A stretch of DNA of 64,000 nucleotides, from contig NZ_LAQT01000004.1 in the NCBI RefSeq assembly GCF_001294205.1, positions 89,412 through 153,411 of the forward strand. Direction: 5' to 3'. The number at the start of each line of letters is the position of its first letter. The first letter of the stretch is position 1. A program made the translations under genes and the position numbers. The stretch is from Amantichitinum ursilacus. Lineage in GTDB: Bacteria > Pseudomonadota > Gammaproteobacteria > Burkholderiales > Chitinibacteraceae. Below the pieces are notes generated by a model, which saw only the letters and a list, made by a program, of their open reading frames with translations, was not told where the DNA came from and made no database searches. This document shows positions 53,224-62,545 of the stretch, one piece after another.

Positions 53224-54546
53224 CTAGGGTTGCCGTCCCGCGGCGATGCGGCGGTTCTGGTAGCGCTCATACAACCACGCCAGCGGCGTGGCCGACAGCC
53301 CATGCGCCACGATCGAAATCGCCACGGTGGTGAGGATGATGCTGGCCATGCGCTCGCCCAGCGGGCCGGGCAAACCGGCATTGATGGCGTAGCTGATATA
53401 AAACAGCGAGCTGACGCCGCGTATGCCAAACCATTCAATCAACCGCGCCTGCACCGGATTCACGCCGGTGCCGATCAAACCCAGCCACACCGACAGCGGC
53501 CGCACCACCACAAACAGCAAAAAAGCGGGCAGCAAAGCAGGCCAGGACCAGAACCCGGCACTCAACAAACAGCCAATCAAAAACACCATGGCAAATTCCG
53601 CCATGTGTTCCAGCTGTTCATTAAACACCAACACCTTTAACGCCAACCATGCCGGGGCTTTTTCCGGATGGCTGGCGGCGTCTTCTTCGTTGCCCACTTC
53701 CACCGCGCCCACCGCTTCTTCCGGGCCGCGACCGCTGCTATGGCGATGCTCGATGCGGCGCAAGGCCACGCCCGCGGCAAACACGGCCAGAAAACCATTG
53801 CACTCGCACACCTGCGCCAGGCCGTAGGCCATAAAAATGGTGCCCAGCGCGACAAACTCATCCAGGCCCATCGCGGCGCGGCGCAGACGCAGATAGGGAA
53901 TACCGCGGCCCACCAGCGTACCCAGCACCAGGCCGACACCGACGCCGCCCAACATGCCCCAGACGATATCCATGCCAAACCATGACCACAGCCCGGGATT
54001 TTTGCCGGGCAACAGAAACGCCAGCGCCAGCACCACAAACGGCATGGCCACGCCATCATTCATGCCTGCCTCGCCGGTCAGGCTAAAACGCACGGCATCT
54101 TTATCACCGGGGTTTTGGACGGTCACTTCGGAGGCCAAGGCCGGATCAGTCGGCGCCAGCATCGCGCCCAGCAGCAGCGCCGAGGCCAGATCCATGCCCA
54201 GCGCAAACACGCACACCAGCGCCATCAGCACAATCGACAACACCAGCGTGGGCAAAGCCAGCCGCAGCGCAATGCGCCAACGCGGATCTGTAAACGGTAA
54301 ACGTAATTTGAGGCCCGCCGAAAACAGCGAGAGGATCAGCGCCACTTCGCAAGCCAGTTGCAGCATGTGCGCGTGATGAGACGGATGCAGCCGGATCAGG
54401 TTAAAGCCAGTCGGCCCGGCCACAATCCCGAGGATCAGATACAGCGTGGCGGTACTGATCGGCAGTCGCTTTAGCGAGCTGCCGATCACCACCATAAACA
54501 ACAGCGACCCCCCAATTAAAAGCCACCAGACGGTTAAAGATTCCAT
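53224..54546 (-). CDS. Cation:proton antiporter, CPA1 (NhaP) type
   Basis: A 440-residue membrane protein with about 12-13 helices of the Na+/H+ exchanger fold. The N-terminal part has LYLILGIVAGPTGFNLI, and the ion-binding region is the Ala-Pro-Thr-Asp-Pro motif in LLGAMLAPTDPALASEV followed by FSLTGEAGMNDGVAMPFVVLAL with the conserved N-D pair. A central acidic loop separates the halves. It should exchange Na+ or K+ for protons to control pH or salt; the cation is not predictable. It is preceded at the same strand by the PhnA-like gene 34 bases upstream and may share its transcript. Confidence 0.92.
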   Translation of the reverse strand: MESLTVWWLLIGGSLLFMVVIGSSLKRLPISTATLYLILGIVAGPTGFNLIRLHPSHHAHMLQLACEVALILSLFSAGLKLRLPFTDPRWRIALRLALPTLVLSIVLMALVCVFALGMDLASALLLGAMLAPTDPALASEVTVQNPGDKDAVRFSLTGEAGMNDGVAMPFVVLALAFLLPGKNPGLWSWFGMDIVWGMLGGVGVGLVLGTLVGRGIPYLRLRRAAMGLDEFVALGTIFMAYGLAQVCECNGFLAVFAAGVALRRIEHRHSSGRGPEEAVGAVEVGNEEDAASHPEKAPAWLALKVLVFNEQLEHMAEFAMVFLIGCLLSAGFWSWPALLPAFLLFVVVRPLSVWLGLIGTGVNPVQARLIEWFGIRGVSSLFYISYAINAGLPGPLGERMASIILTTVAISIVAHGLSATPLAWLYERYQNRRIAAGRQP

Positions 54547-54580
54547 AAGGTGGCTTTTGCTCCAGAGGGGGTCAGTGGGG

Positions 54581-55594
54581 TCACAGTCGAGGATCGGTGC
54601 GCACGCTGCTGGCGTGCACGTGATCGGTCACCACTGGCTCAGACAGCGTGCCCGCGGCATTACGCGCATTCACCACCGGATCGTTGACCACGACGCGATC
54701 AGCGTGCGCCGGGCCATTGCTACGGCGAATGGTGATTTCAGCTTCAGGGCGCACGCCGGCAATCCCGCCCAGCATGCCGGCCAAAGCGCCCAACAGCAGA
54801 CCAAACGCACCCCACAGCGACGCTTGCGCGGCCGTCTTCGAGGCGGTCTGTGCCGCTTGTTGCACTTGCTGGCGCGCTTGGGTCAGTTGGCCTTCCCAAC
54901 GGCTGACTTGCTGATCCGCTTGCGTCGGCGTCTGGCCGGTACGTTGCGACAGCGTTTGCACCAGTTGCGCGCGGTCGGCGGCATAGGCTTCCGAACCGGC
55001 ATCATCGGCCAGCAAACGGGCGGCGGCGGTACGGACTTGCTCATCGCTCACTGCGGCTTTGGCGGCCTGGGCATCGCTGGATTGGGCGGCATTGCCACCG
55101 AGCAAACCTTGCACCTGACGCTGCACAAACGCGGGCGTATCGCTCTGGCTAGCGCCAGCGGCGCCCGCTGCTGCAGCGGTGACACCCACACCCACACCAT
55201 GCGCCACGGCGCCCAGCGTTGACACAAACAAAAACGCACCCAGCAAGGTGGTAATGGCCCAGACCAGTACGCCATGCAATGCGCCGTCTTGTTTATGCAC
55301 CGTGCCGGACAGGCGTGCAGCGGTCCAGCCGCCCAGCACCAGCGAAATCACGCTGGACACCGTCCACCACAAAATCGAACCCAAGCCTGCGCCATTCAGG
55401 CTGTCGCCATTGCGCGCGGCCATATTCAGCAGCGAGAAGCCGATCCCCGCGCCCAGCAAACTAAAAAACAACTGCACCGCCAGCGCGACCGCAACGCCCG
55501 CCAGGGCTGCGCCCCAACGTGTGCGCTTGAGCGCGCCGCCCTCGGCATCCACCATCACCGGCTCGGTGGCGACATCCAGCGTGATATGACTCAT
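54581..55594 (-). CDS. PhnA-like polytopic membrane protein
   Basis: A 337-residue protein with four to five membrane helices: WGAALAGVAVALAVQLFFSLLG, ILWWTVSSVISLVLGGWTAARL, VLVWAITTLLGAFLFVSTLG and a C-terminal SLWGAFGLLLGALAGMLGGI. A Gln/Ala-rich coiled-coil stretch (about residues 170-275) lies before the last helix. It matches proteins annotated in other proteobacteria as PhnA-like, a name without functional support. AGGAG precedes the ATG at 55594. A 26-residue hydrophobic peptide gene lies just upstream on the same strand, a pairing that may be functional. Confidence 0.75.
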   Translation of the reverse strand: MSHITLDVATEPVMVDAEGGALKRTRWGAALAGVAVALAVQLFFSLLGAGIGFSLLNMAARNGDSLNGAGLGSILWWTVSSVISLVLGGWTAARLSGTVHKQDGALHGVLVWAITTLLGAFLFVSTLGAVAHGVGVGVTAAAAGAAGASQSDTPAFVQRQVQGLLGGNAAQSSDAQAAKAAVSDEQVRTAAARLLADDAGSEAYAADRAQLVQTLSQRTGQTPTQADQQVSRWEGQLTQARQQVQQAAQTASKTAAQASLWGAFGLLLGALAGMLGGIAGVRPEAEITIRRSNGPAHADRVVVNDPVVNARNAAGTLSEPVVTDHVHASSVRTDPRL

Positions 55595-55674
55595 GATCTT
55601 GCTCCTGCGTGGACCGTTGAAACGCAATACGCCCGGCTGATGACAGCGCGGGCGTGGTGCGGGGCTTCATCGTC

Positions 55675-55755
55675 TTAGAGATGAAACAGAAAATAGACCA
55701 GCAGCAAAACGGTAAACGGAACGCCCAGCAGCCATGCCAGAAAATACTTGCCCAT
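55675..55755 (-). CDS. 26-residue hydrophobic membrane peptide
   Basis: MGKYFLAWLLGVPFTVLLLV, then YFLFHL, is one membrane helix with a basic start. Purine-rich GGGAGA lies 6 bases before the ATG, a good ribosome-binding site. Peptides of this form often accompany PhnA-like or stress membrane protein genes; the PhnA-like gene starts 80 bases downstream on the same strand. It is too short for automatic annotation, but its composition and the ribosome-binding site support it. Confidence 0.7.
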   Translation of the reverse strand: MGKYFLAWLLGVPFTVLLLVYFLFHL

Positions 55756-56172
55756 GATGATTCTCCCTGCGGTGAGTTTCGGTGACATCGCACGGTTGCA
55801 ATGTCTTATCCAGTGCTTGCATCGTAGGCTGGGCGCGGGTTTGCGCCTGTCAGTGCGCACGCGCGATTCTGGTGCGGGGTGTGAGGAATTCGCGGTAGGT
55901 GCAGTCCCACAGCGTGGGGCCGGCTGCGGCGGGCAAGCGCGCATCCCGGCGGTACGCGTGATCCTCACGTACACACGGTACGCGCCGGTCACTGCGTTCC
56001 GGCGGTATGCAATCTTGCCGCACCGCAGCCGCCCCGAGGCATGGCGGCACAGCGTCTGTTAATCAGGTTGATCGAACTGGCGACCCGTTTTCAGCGATGC
56101 CGCAGCGCGATCGCACTCGCTGATGTTCTAGACTGAAGGCTGTTCCGCTTTACCCCTCACAGGAGAAAACGT
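55756..56172. other. Divergent promoter interval
   Basis: About 415 bases between the 26-residue peptide gene (minus) and the FMN reductase gene (plus). Frames on both strands are short and without family resemblance; one extends the small-peptide frame upstream to 55992 but without protein-like composition. Presumably it contains promoters for both directions. Confidence 0.35.
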
Positions 56173-56721
56173 ATGGCCCATCAAGTGGCAATTCTGGTCG
56201 GCAGCCTGCGCAAGGCGTCGTTCAATCGCAAAACCGCGCACGCGCTGATAGACCTGGCGCCGCCGTCGTTGCAACCGCAGATTCTCGAAATCGGCGATCT
56301 GCCGCTGTACAACGAGGACATCGATGGCGACGAGCCGCCTGCACCGTGGGTAACGTTTCGCGAGAAGTTGCATGCGGCCGAGGCCGTGCTGTTTATCACG
56401 CCGGAATACAACCGCTCGGTGCCGGGCGTATTGAAGAACGCAATTGATGTGGGTTCGCGGCCGTATGGCAAGAGCGGCTTCAGCGGTAAGCCCGGTGGGG
56501 TGATCAGCGTATCGCCCGGCGCAATTGGCGGCTTTGGCGCCAACCATCATCTGCGCCAGTCGCTGGTGTTCCTGGATGTGCTGGTGCTGCAACAACCCGA
56601 GGCCTATCTGGGCGGCGCGGGGCAGATGTTTGATGAGAATGATCAGCCCACCGAGCGCACCGAGCAGTTCTTGCGCAAGTACGTAGAAGCGTTCGAGGGC
56701 TGGGTAAAGCGCTTTAAATAG
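56173..56721 (+). CDS. NAD(P)H-dependent FMN reductase family protein
   Basis: A 182-residue flavodoxin-fold protein of the YieF/ChrR-type NAD(P)H:FMN reductase family. The FMN phosphate loop is VGSLRKASFNRKTA and the isoalloxazine-contacting motif is ITPEYNRSVPGVLKNAIDVGSRP in parts; GKPGGVISVSPGAIGGFGA and HLRQSLVFLDVL complete the core. Such enzymes reduce quinones, chromate or flavins and protect against oxidative stress. AGGAG precedes the ATG. The gene converges on flgI and is followed 7 bases later by a 67-bp repeat element. Confidence 0.92.
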   Translation: MAHQVAILVGSLRKASFNRKTAHALIDLAPPSLQPQILEIGDLPLYNEDIDGDEPPAPWVTFREKLHAAEAVLFITPEYNRSVPGVLKNAIDVGSRPYGKSGFSGKPGGVISVSPGAIGGFGANHHLRQSLVFLDVLVLQQPEAYLGGAGQMFDENDQPTERTEQFLRKYVEAFEGWVKRFK

Positions 56722-56728
56722 AGGGCTT

Positions 56729-56888
56729 ATAGGGTGGGTCATGACCCACCAATCAAAGTGGCATCTCGAGACATGTAGCTCGATTACGCGGCTTTGCAGG
56801 GTGGGTCAAAAACCACCAATCAAAGTGGTATTTCGAGACATGTGGCTCGATTGCGCGGCTTTGAATGGTGAGTCCAGACCCACCCTAT
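56729..56888. repeat. Two-unit 67-bp repeat element, copy B
   Basis: ATAGGGTGGGTC (56729-56740) and GACCCACCCTAT (56877-56888) are perfect terminal inverted repeats. GTGGGTC-type boxes recur at 56734, 56801 and 56868, the same exact 67-base period as the element at 50791. Here the central hairpin is TCGAG/CTCGA (56766-56783 and 56833-56850). The first 30 bases and the last dozen of the unit match copy A read in reverse, but the hairpin sequence differs. It fills the gap between the FMN reductase gene and flgI, and its last base is the first base of the flgI stop codon. Confidence 0.8.
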
Positions 56889-57994
56889 TAGATGATCTGC
56901 AGGTCGGCTTTGAGGCTGCCGGCCGCTTTCATCGCTTGCAGAATCGCCAGCAAGTCCTGCGGCGTCGCGCCGACGGCATTGAGCGCGCGCACTACGTCGC
57001 GCAAGTTGGATGCCTTGGGTAGCCGCACAATCGGGCCTTTGTCCGCATCAATCTGGATATCGGCATTGGTGTTGCGCGCGGTGCGGCCCCCCGACAGCGG
57101 CGGTGGTTGCACCACGGTATTGATCGCGTTGATGGTTACGGTCAGGTTGCCGTGCGAAATCGCGCATGGGTCCACCGTTACCGCCTGGTTCATCACCACC
57201 GAACCCGTACGCGCATTGATGATCACGCGTGCAGCCACATCAGCGGGGGCCACATCCAGCGTTTCCAGCCGGCTTAAAAAGGTGACGCGCTGATTGGTGT
57301 CTTCGGGCGCGCGAATCTGGATAACCCGGCCATCCATGGCCGACGCCACTGGGCCAAACGCGCTATTGATTGCGGTGACCACATGGTTGGCGACCGTAAA
57401 GTTGGTTTCCAGCAATTCCAGCTGCACAAAATCGCCCTGCCCCACGCCGCCCGGCACCGCACGTTCCACGGTGGCGCCGCCGGGGATACGGCCGGTGGCC
57501 AGCTGGTTGATGGTGGTGCTGGAACCACCCGCCGAAGCGCCCGCGCCCGCCACCAGTACATTGCCCTGCGCCATCGCGTAAATCTGGTTATCCACGCCCT
57601 TCAGCGGCGTCATTACCAGCGTGCCGCCGCGCAACGATTTGGCGTTACCAATCGACGACACCGTGATATCAAGCGGCTGGCCCGGCCGCGAAAACGCGGG
57701 CAAGGAAGCCGTCACCGTCACCGCCGCCACGTTTTTTAGCTGCAGATTGCCGCCGCTGGGCACTTGCACGCCCAGGTTGTTGAGCATGTTCACCACCGAC
57801 TGCACGGTAAACGGCGTTTGCGTGGTCTGGTCGCCACTGCCATCCAGGCCCACCACCAGGCCGTAGCCGATCAACTGGTTGGGGCGCACGCCGGCAAAGG
57901 TGGCGATATCCCGGATCTTGTCGGCGCGGGCCGTCAAAGACGCCACGCTGAACACCAACGCCAGCGCTACACCGCTCAATCGCAAAAGCCGCAT
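56888..57994 (-). CDS. flgI: Flagellar P-ring protein FlgI
   Basis: A 368-residue periplasmic protein that forms the P-ring around the rod in the peptidoglycan layer. It has a cleavable signal (ALALVFSVASLTARA), then DKIRDIATFAGVRPNQLIGYGLVVGLDGSGDQT in parts, TPFTVQSVVNMLNNLGV, and the C-terminal LPKASNLRDVVRALNAVGATPQDLLAILQAMKAAGSL, all classical FlgI. It follows flgH by 23 bases and ends the operon; flgJ, which usually comes next, is absent. Confidence 0.97.
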   Translation of the reverse strand: MRLLRLSGVALALVFSVASLTARADKIRDIATFAGVRPNQLIGYGLVVGLDGSGDQTTQTPFTVQSVVNMLNNLGVQVPSGGNLQLKNVAAVTVTASLPAFSRPGQPLDITVSSIGNAKSLRGGTLVMTPLKGVDNQIYAMAQGNVLVAGAGASAGGSSTTINQLATGRIPGGATVERAVPGGVGQGDFVQLELLETNFTVANHVVTAINSAFGPVASAMDGRVIQIRAPEDTNQRVTFLSRLETLDVAPADVAARVIINARTGSVVMNQAVTVDPCAISHGNLTVTINAINTVVQPPPLSGGRTARNTNADIQIDADKGPIVRLPKASNLRDVVRALNAVGATPQDLLAILQAMKAAGSLKADLQII

Positions 57995-58017
57995 GATGAT
58001 CTACTTCCTTAAAACGC

Positions 58018-58704
58018 TTAGAACGGGCTGACGCTCTGGAATAAACGCTGCATCCAGCCCATGGTGTTGGCGTCGGCGATGGTGCCCACGCCCAGTTGTT
58101 CGATGCGCGCATCACCCACTTTGGTCGATGCAATGGTGTTGCCCGCGGCGATATCGGTGGGGTTAACCACGCCCGTCAAGCGCAGCGTATTGACATGCCC
58201 GCCTATGCCGATCTGTTTTTCGCCACCGACTTGCAGATTGCCGTTGGACAACACGTCAGTGACGGTGACGGTAATCGCGCCGGTAAAGGTATTGGTGTTA
58301 TTGGCTTGGCCCGTGCCGGTAAATTTGTTGTCGCCCGAGGCGGTGGCCGCGCCGCTGCTCAAGAACGATCGCAGAAAGCCAGGGATAACCGGCAAGGTGC
58401 CGCTGCCGTTCAAGGTAAGGCTGCCATTGCGTTCGCTGGCGGTGTTCACCTTGTTGGCTGCGTTCAGGTTTTCCGAAATCGTAATGGTGAGCAGATCGCC
58501 AATATGGCGCGCCACGCGTTCTTCAAACAACTGGCGCGAATTGGCCGACTGAAAAATCGCGCCCTGATTGTAATTGGCCTGCAGACCGGGCTCGGGCCGC
58601 ACGGTGGTGGGCGCGGTGATGATCGTGGTGGTCGGCGCCGACGAGCACGCGGCCAGCAAGGCGGCGGTGCTGGCCAGCAGGCCAAGGCGGACGATGGCGT
58701 TCAT
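58018..58704 (-). CDS. flgH: Flagellar L-ring lipoprotein FlgH
   Basis: A 228-residue outer-membrane lipoprotein that forms the L-ring. The signal peptide ends STAALLAACSS with the lipidated Cys. Typical marks are GAIFQSANSRQLFEERVARHIGDLLTITISENLNAA in parts, and LQVGGEKQIGIGGHVNTLRLTGVVNPTDI, and the end DANTMGWMQRLFQSV. The ATG at 58704 with AGAGGAAAG upstream is used; the frame opens 29 codons earlier. Confidence 0.97.
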   Translation of the reverse strand: MNAIVRLGLLASTAALLAACSSAPTTTIITAPTTVRPEPGLQANYNQGAIFQSANSRQLFEERVARHIGDLLTITISENLNAANKVNTASERNGSLTLNGSGTLPVIPGFLRSFLSSGAATASGDNKFTGTGQANNTNTFTGAITVTVTDVLSNGNLQVGGEKQIGIGGHVNTLRLTGVVNPTDIAAGNTIASTKVGDARIEQLGVGTIADANTMGWMQRLFQSVSPF

Positions 58705-58726
58705 GAGCTTTCCTCTACGACGACAA

Positions 58727-59512
58727 TTACAACTGCGTGAGCTTTTGCAACATCTGATCCGACGTCTGCACCGAGCGGCTGTTGATTTCATAAGCGCGCT
58801 GCGCCTGGATCATGTTGACCAGCTCTTCGGTGACGTTGACGTTGGAGGTTTCGATATACCCCTGGTTGATTGCGCCCAGGCCGTTGGTGCCCGGCGTGCC
58901 CACGGTGGGCGCGCCGGAGGCATTGGTTTCCAGATACAGGTTGTCGCCGATGGCTTGCAAACCGGGGTCGTTGATAAACGTGGCCAGTTGGATGGTGCCC
59001 AGCGTGACCGGCGCATTCGACGCGTTATTGACCACGGCGGTAACCGTGCCGTCTTTGCCGATCGACAGGGAGGTGGTGCCCGCCGGCACCTGCAAGGCCG
59101 GTTGCAGCGCAAGGCCGTTGGCGGTGACCACATTGCCCTGGTTATCCAGCTGGAACGAACCGTCGCGCGTATACGCCGTGGTGCCATCGGGCTGCGCAAT
59201 CTGGAAGAAACCCGCGCCATTGATCGCGATATCCAGCTGGCCTTCGGTCAGTTGCAAATTACCCTGCGCAAAAATTCGCGCCGTCGCCACCGGGCGCACA
59301 CCGGTACCCAGTTGCAGGCCGGTGGGCGATTGCGAAGTCTGGCTGGTGGCCGCGCCGGGCTGGCGCAGGTTTTGATACAGCAGATCTTCAAAAATCGGAC
59401 GTTCGCGTTTGTAACCGGTGGTGGCCACGTTGGCGAGGTTATGCGAGATCACGTCGACGTTGGTCTGCATGGCATCCATGCCCGTCTTGGCGATCCACAG
59501 TGAACGCATCAT
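58727..59512 (-). CDS. flgG: Flagellar distal rod protein FlgG
   Basis: A 261-residue rod protein. It begins [20 protein letters not shown] with the conserved [20 protein letters not shown] loop, has [20 protein letters not shown] for the core, and ends in the coiled-coil [31 protein letters not shown]. The region after the first helix pair ([10 protein letters not shown]) is the FlgG-specific segment. It is secreted by the flagellar type III system and forms the distal rod. Confidence 0.97.
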   Translation of the reverse strand: MMRSLWIAKTGMDAMQTNVDVISHNLANVATTGYKRERPIFEDLLYQNLRQPGAATSQTSQSPTGLQLGTGVRPVATARIFAQGNLQLTEGQLDIAINGAGFFQIAQPDGTTAYTRDGSFQLDNQGNVVTANGLALQPALQVPAGTTSLSIGKDGTVTAVVNNASNAPVTLGTIQLATFINDPGLQAIGDNLYLETNASGAPTVGTPGTNGLGAINQGYIETSNVNVTEELVNMIQAQRAYEINSRSVQTSDQMLQKLTQL

Positions 59513-59569
59513 GGTGCGGTTTCCTCGTTGGCGATTGTTGGTTTAGTTGTTATCGGCAGGCCAGCGCGC

Positions 59570-60307
59570 TTAGCTGCTGAACTGGATCAACGTCGCGGCC
59601 GAGCGCGCGTTGGTGTCTTCGTTCTGGATCATCTGCACTTGCAGGTCGTAATGGCGTTGCGCGCTGATCATGTTGACCAGTTCCGACACCGCGTTCACGT
59701 TGCTGTTTTCCAGCGAAGAGCCTTGTACTTTGACGTTGGCGTCCGCTTGCGCCGGCTGGCCGTCGCGCTGGCGAAACAAGCCATCGCTGCCTTTGGCAAT
59801 CAGATTGGTGGCCGGGTTAACCAGCTTGAGCTGGCCCAGATCAATGGTATTGGCCGGGTTGTCGCGCGGCACGCCGGTGACGGTGCCATCCGAGCCAAAC
59901 GACACATTGGTGTTTTCCGGCACGGTGATCGGGCCATTGGTGCCCAGCACGGTTAAACCATTGCGCGTTTTAAGCAAACCGGCGGCGTCGATCTCGAAAC
60001 CGCCGTTGCGGGTGTAGGCCTCGCCGGTGCTGGTCTGCACGGTAAACCAGCCATCGCCATCGATGGCTGCATCCAGATCGCGGCCGGTAAATTGTTCAAC
60101 GCCCGGGGTAAAGTCTTGCCCGGTGGTTTGCGCCACCACAAAGGCGCGCGTGGGTTCACCGCCGCCCAGCACCGGCACGGCGCGAAACGCATCCAGATCG
60201 GCCCGGAAACCTGGCGTAGAGACATTGGCCAGGTTGTTCGAGACGGTGGCTTGCCGGTTCATGGCCTGTTTGGCCCCGGTCATAGACACATAAATAAGCC
60301 GATCCAT
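59570..60307 (-). CDS. flgF: Flagellar proximal rod protein FlgF
   Basis: A 245-residue rod protein starting MDRLIYVSMTGAKQAMNRQA, with SNNLANVSTPGFRADLDAFR, the DLDAAIDGDGWFTVQTSTGEAYTRNGGF core in segments, and the C-terminal ENSNVNAVSELVNMISAQRHYDLQVQMIQ. It matches FlgF in length and N-terminal style. It lies between flgE and flgG, the standard order. Confidence 0.97.
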   Translation of the reverse strand: MDRLIYVSMTGAKQAMNRQATVSNNLANVSTPGFRADLDAFRAVPVLGGGEPTRAFVVAQTTGQDFTPGVEQFTGRDLDAAIDGDGWFTVQTSTGEAYTRNGGFEIDAAGLLKTRNGLTVLGTNGPITVPENTNVSFGSDGTVTGVPRDNPANTIDLGQLKLVNPATNLIAKGSDGLFRQRDGQPAQADANVKVQGSSLENSNVNAVSELVNMISAQRHYDLQVQMIQNEDTNARSAATLIQFSS

Positions 60308-60358
60308 GCGTTACGTTTGCCTGTGTCAGTGGGTTGGGTCAGCGGGTCAGTGCGTTAA

Positions 60359-61681
60359 TTACGCCAGGTTAACGATGGTTTGCAGGATGGTGTCCTGCGC
60401 CTTGATCGTCTGCGCGTTGGCCTGGTAGTTACGTTGCGCGGTAATCAGGTTGACCAGTTCATTGGTCAGATCGACGTTGGAATCTTCCACCGCCGACGAT
60501 TGCAGCGAACCCAGGTTGCCGGTGTTGGGGTCGCCAATAATCGGCTGGCCCGAGGCAAAGGTCGAAGACCAGCGGTTGTCGCCCAGCGGCTGCAGGCCCT
60601 GATTGTTTTCGAACGACGCCAGCACGATCTGGCCGATGTTTTTGGTCTGGCCGTTGGAGTAGTTGCCCACCACCACGCCATCCGAACCAATCGACAAACC
60701 GGTGATGGTGCCGTCGGCGTAGCCATCTTGCGTCAGCGCGGTGACGTCAAACGGGCTACCAAACTGCGTGCTTTTCGGAAAGGTGACGGCAAAGGTAAAT
60801 GGGCTGGTGGCGCCGTTGGGCGCGGTCAGCGTGGTGGAGAAAGTAAAGCCCGATACGTTGCTGGCGGCGGTGCCGGTCAAGGGATCAGTCGGCACGGTGG
60901 TCGCGTCCAGCGCGCCGTTGCCGGTAAACATCAGATAACCATTGGTGCCGCCCGCGCCGGTGGGGGTGGGGGTGCCACCGTCAAACGAGGTTTGCACTTC
61001 CCACTGGTTGGCCGCCACTTTGGTGAAATAGAACGACAGGTTGTGCGACACACCTTGCGCATCGTAAACGGTGGCGGTGGTGGTGCTGGTATACGTGGCC
61101 GGATCGCTGATCGACAGCGGGCCCACGCCTGCGGGCGATGCAGCGCGGCTGATCACCGGCGACGACGCGTTCAGGTTGGTGGTCAGCGACAAACCGGCGT
61201 TGGCGGTGCCCGAACCGCCGGTGGCGCGTGCGCCGATATTACCGACGGTGACTTGCAACGGTTGCGGCGTGCCGCCTTTGATCAGCGCGCCGGTGGTGGC
61301 GCTGACGGGCCAACCGGTCAGGTACTGGCCGTTGTTGACGATAAAGCCGGTGTTATCCAGCTGGAACTGCCCGTTGCGCGAATACGAAATCGAACCGGCC
61401 GCGCTTTGCATCCGGAAAAACCCGTTGCCGGTAATGGCGACGTCCAGCGGGTTGCTGGTGGTTTCAACGTTGCCCTGGCCGTATTGCTGCGCGATGTCCT
61501 TGATACGGGTACCGATACCGGCCACGTTGGACGACGACGCAAAGGTGGAGGCGTAAATATCGGCGAACTCGGCGCGCGATTGCTTGAAGCCAACCGTGTT
61601 GGCGTTGGCGATGTTGTTGCCGACCACGTCCAGGTTTTTGGACGACGCATTCAGACCGCTAAGACCTTGCTGGAAACCCAT
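60359..61681 (-). CDS. flgE: Flagellar hook protein FlgE
   Basis: A 440-residue hook subunit. It has the axial-protein N-terminus GFQQGLSGLNASSKNLDVVG and NNIANANTVGFKQSRAEFADIYA, a variable Gly/Thr-rich surface domain in the middle, and the C-terminal helix VDLTNELVNLITAQRNYQANAQTIKAQDTILQ. AGGAG lies 7 bases before the ATG. The 100-base gap to flgD upstream is the largest in the operon and might hold an internal signal. Confidence 0.97.
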   Translation of the reverse strand: MGFQQGLSGLNASSKNLDVVGNNIANANTVGFKQSRAEFADIYASTFASSSNVAGIGTRIKDIAQQYGQGNVETTSNPLDVAITGNGFFRMQSAAGSISYSRNGQFQLDNTGFIVNNGQYLTGWPVSATTGALIKGGTPQPLQVTVGNIGARATGGSGTANAGLSLTTNLNASSPVISRAASPAGVGPLSISDPATYTSTTTATVYDAQGVSHNLSFYFTKVAANQWEVQTSFDGGTPTPTGAGGTNGYLMFTGNGALDATTVPTDPLTGTAASNVSGFTFSTTLTAPNGATSPFTFAVTFPKSTQFGSPFDVTALTQDGYADGTITGLSIGSDGVVVGNYSNGQTKNIGQIVLASFENNQGLQPLGDNRWSSTFASGQPIIGDPNTGNLGSLQSSAVEDSNVDLTNELVNLITAQRNYQANAQTIKAQDTILQTIVNLA

Positions 61682-61781
61682 GGTGTTCTCCTGAATCCAG
61701 TACGTGGGCCGCGCTGGATTTGCCCTCCCCGGGCATCAAATCAATCAGTATTTAAAGGCCGTGTTTTATGGGTTGTTGCAA

Positions 61782-62522
61782 TCAGGACGAGGTTGAGCTG
61801 GTGCTCGAACTGCTCGACGGGATTGCCGCGATCTGTTTGATGTCGCTGAGATTCACTTTGCTGCCGTCACCCAGCGTGACCTGAATGCCGCTGGAACCGA
61901 GCACCACGCTGGTGGCTTGTTGCCAGCCATCCACGGTCAGGCTGTTGGTGGTGCCGCTGGAGTCCGTACCCTTGGCCACCAGCTTGTATTCGCCCTTGGC
62001 CAGCTTGTTGCCGTTGGCGTCGGTGCCGTCCCATTCGATGTCGTTCATCTGGCCGGCAGTCGGGGTGCTGGTGAAGGTATCCACCACCGAACCGCTGCTG
62101 TTGACCACCTGCACCGTCATGCTTTGCGTGCCGGTCGGGACATCCACCGAGGCGCTGATCGGGTTGGTGCCATCAAACGTAAACGAGCTCTTGGTGGGCG
62201 CCAGCACGGCCTTGCCGATCAGGCTGGCGGCTTGCAGCGACTGGCCCGACGTGCTGGACGACAGCAGCGACTGCAGATTGGCGTTGACTTGCGCCAGGCT
62301 GGTCACGGTGCTGATCTGTGCCAGTTGCGACGTGGTCTGCGCGCTATCCATCGGGTTGGTGGGGTCCTGGTTCTGCAGCTGGGTGACCAGCAATTTCAGA
62401 AACTGGTTTTGCTGGTCGGTGGCGGCTTGCGCGGCCGCCGAACCGCTGGCGCCCGACGACGTGGCGCTGGTGCTGTTCAGGCTGCTGAAGTCAAACGACT
62501 TGCTGCTCACGGAACTGGTCAT
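61782..62522 (-). CDS. flgD: Flagellar hook-capping scaffold FlgD
   Basis: A 246-residue hook-cap protein that supports FlgE assembly. After a Ser/Ala-rich start it has QQNQFLKLLVTQLQNQDPTNPMDSAQTTSQLAQIST in segments, the FlgD signature, then the Tudor/Fn3-like C-terminal domain with GQMNDIEWDGTDANGNKLAKGEYKL in parts. The C-terminal tail is a short Ser/Thr run. Confidence 0.96.
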   Translation of the reverse strand: MTSSVSSKSFDFSSLNSTSATSSGASGSAAAQAATDQQNQFLKLLVTQLQNQDPTNPMDSAQTTSQLAQISTVTSLAQVNANLQSLLSSSTSGQSLQAASLIGKAVLAPTKSSFTFDGTNPISASVDVPTGTQSMTVQVVNSSGSVVDTFTSTPTAGQMNDIEWDGTDANGNKLAKGEYKLVAKGTDSSGTTNSLTVDGWQQATSVVLGSSGIQVTLGDGSKVNLSDIKQIAAIPSSSSSTSSTSS

Positions 62523-62545
62523 GATTGGTGTCTCCCGGACAAGAC

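Noticed and set aside
60380..61840. 486-codon open frame antisense to flgE
   Set aside because: Gly/Arg-rich shadow of the hook gene; no start signal and no family resemblance.
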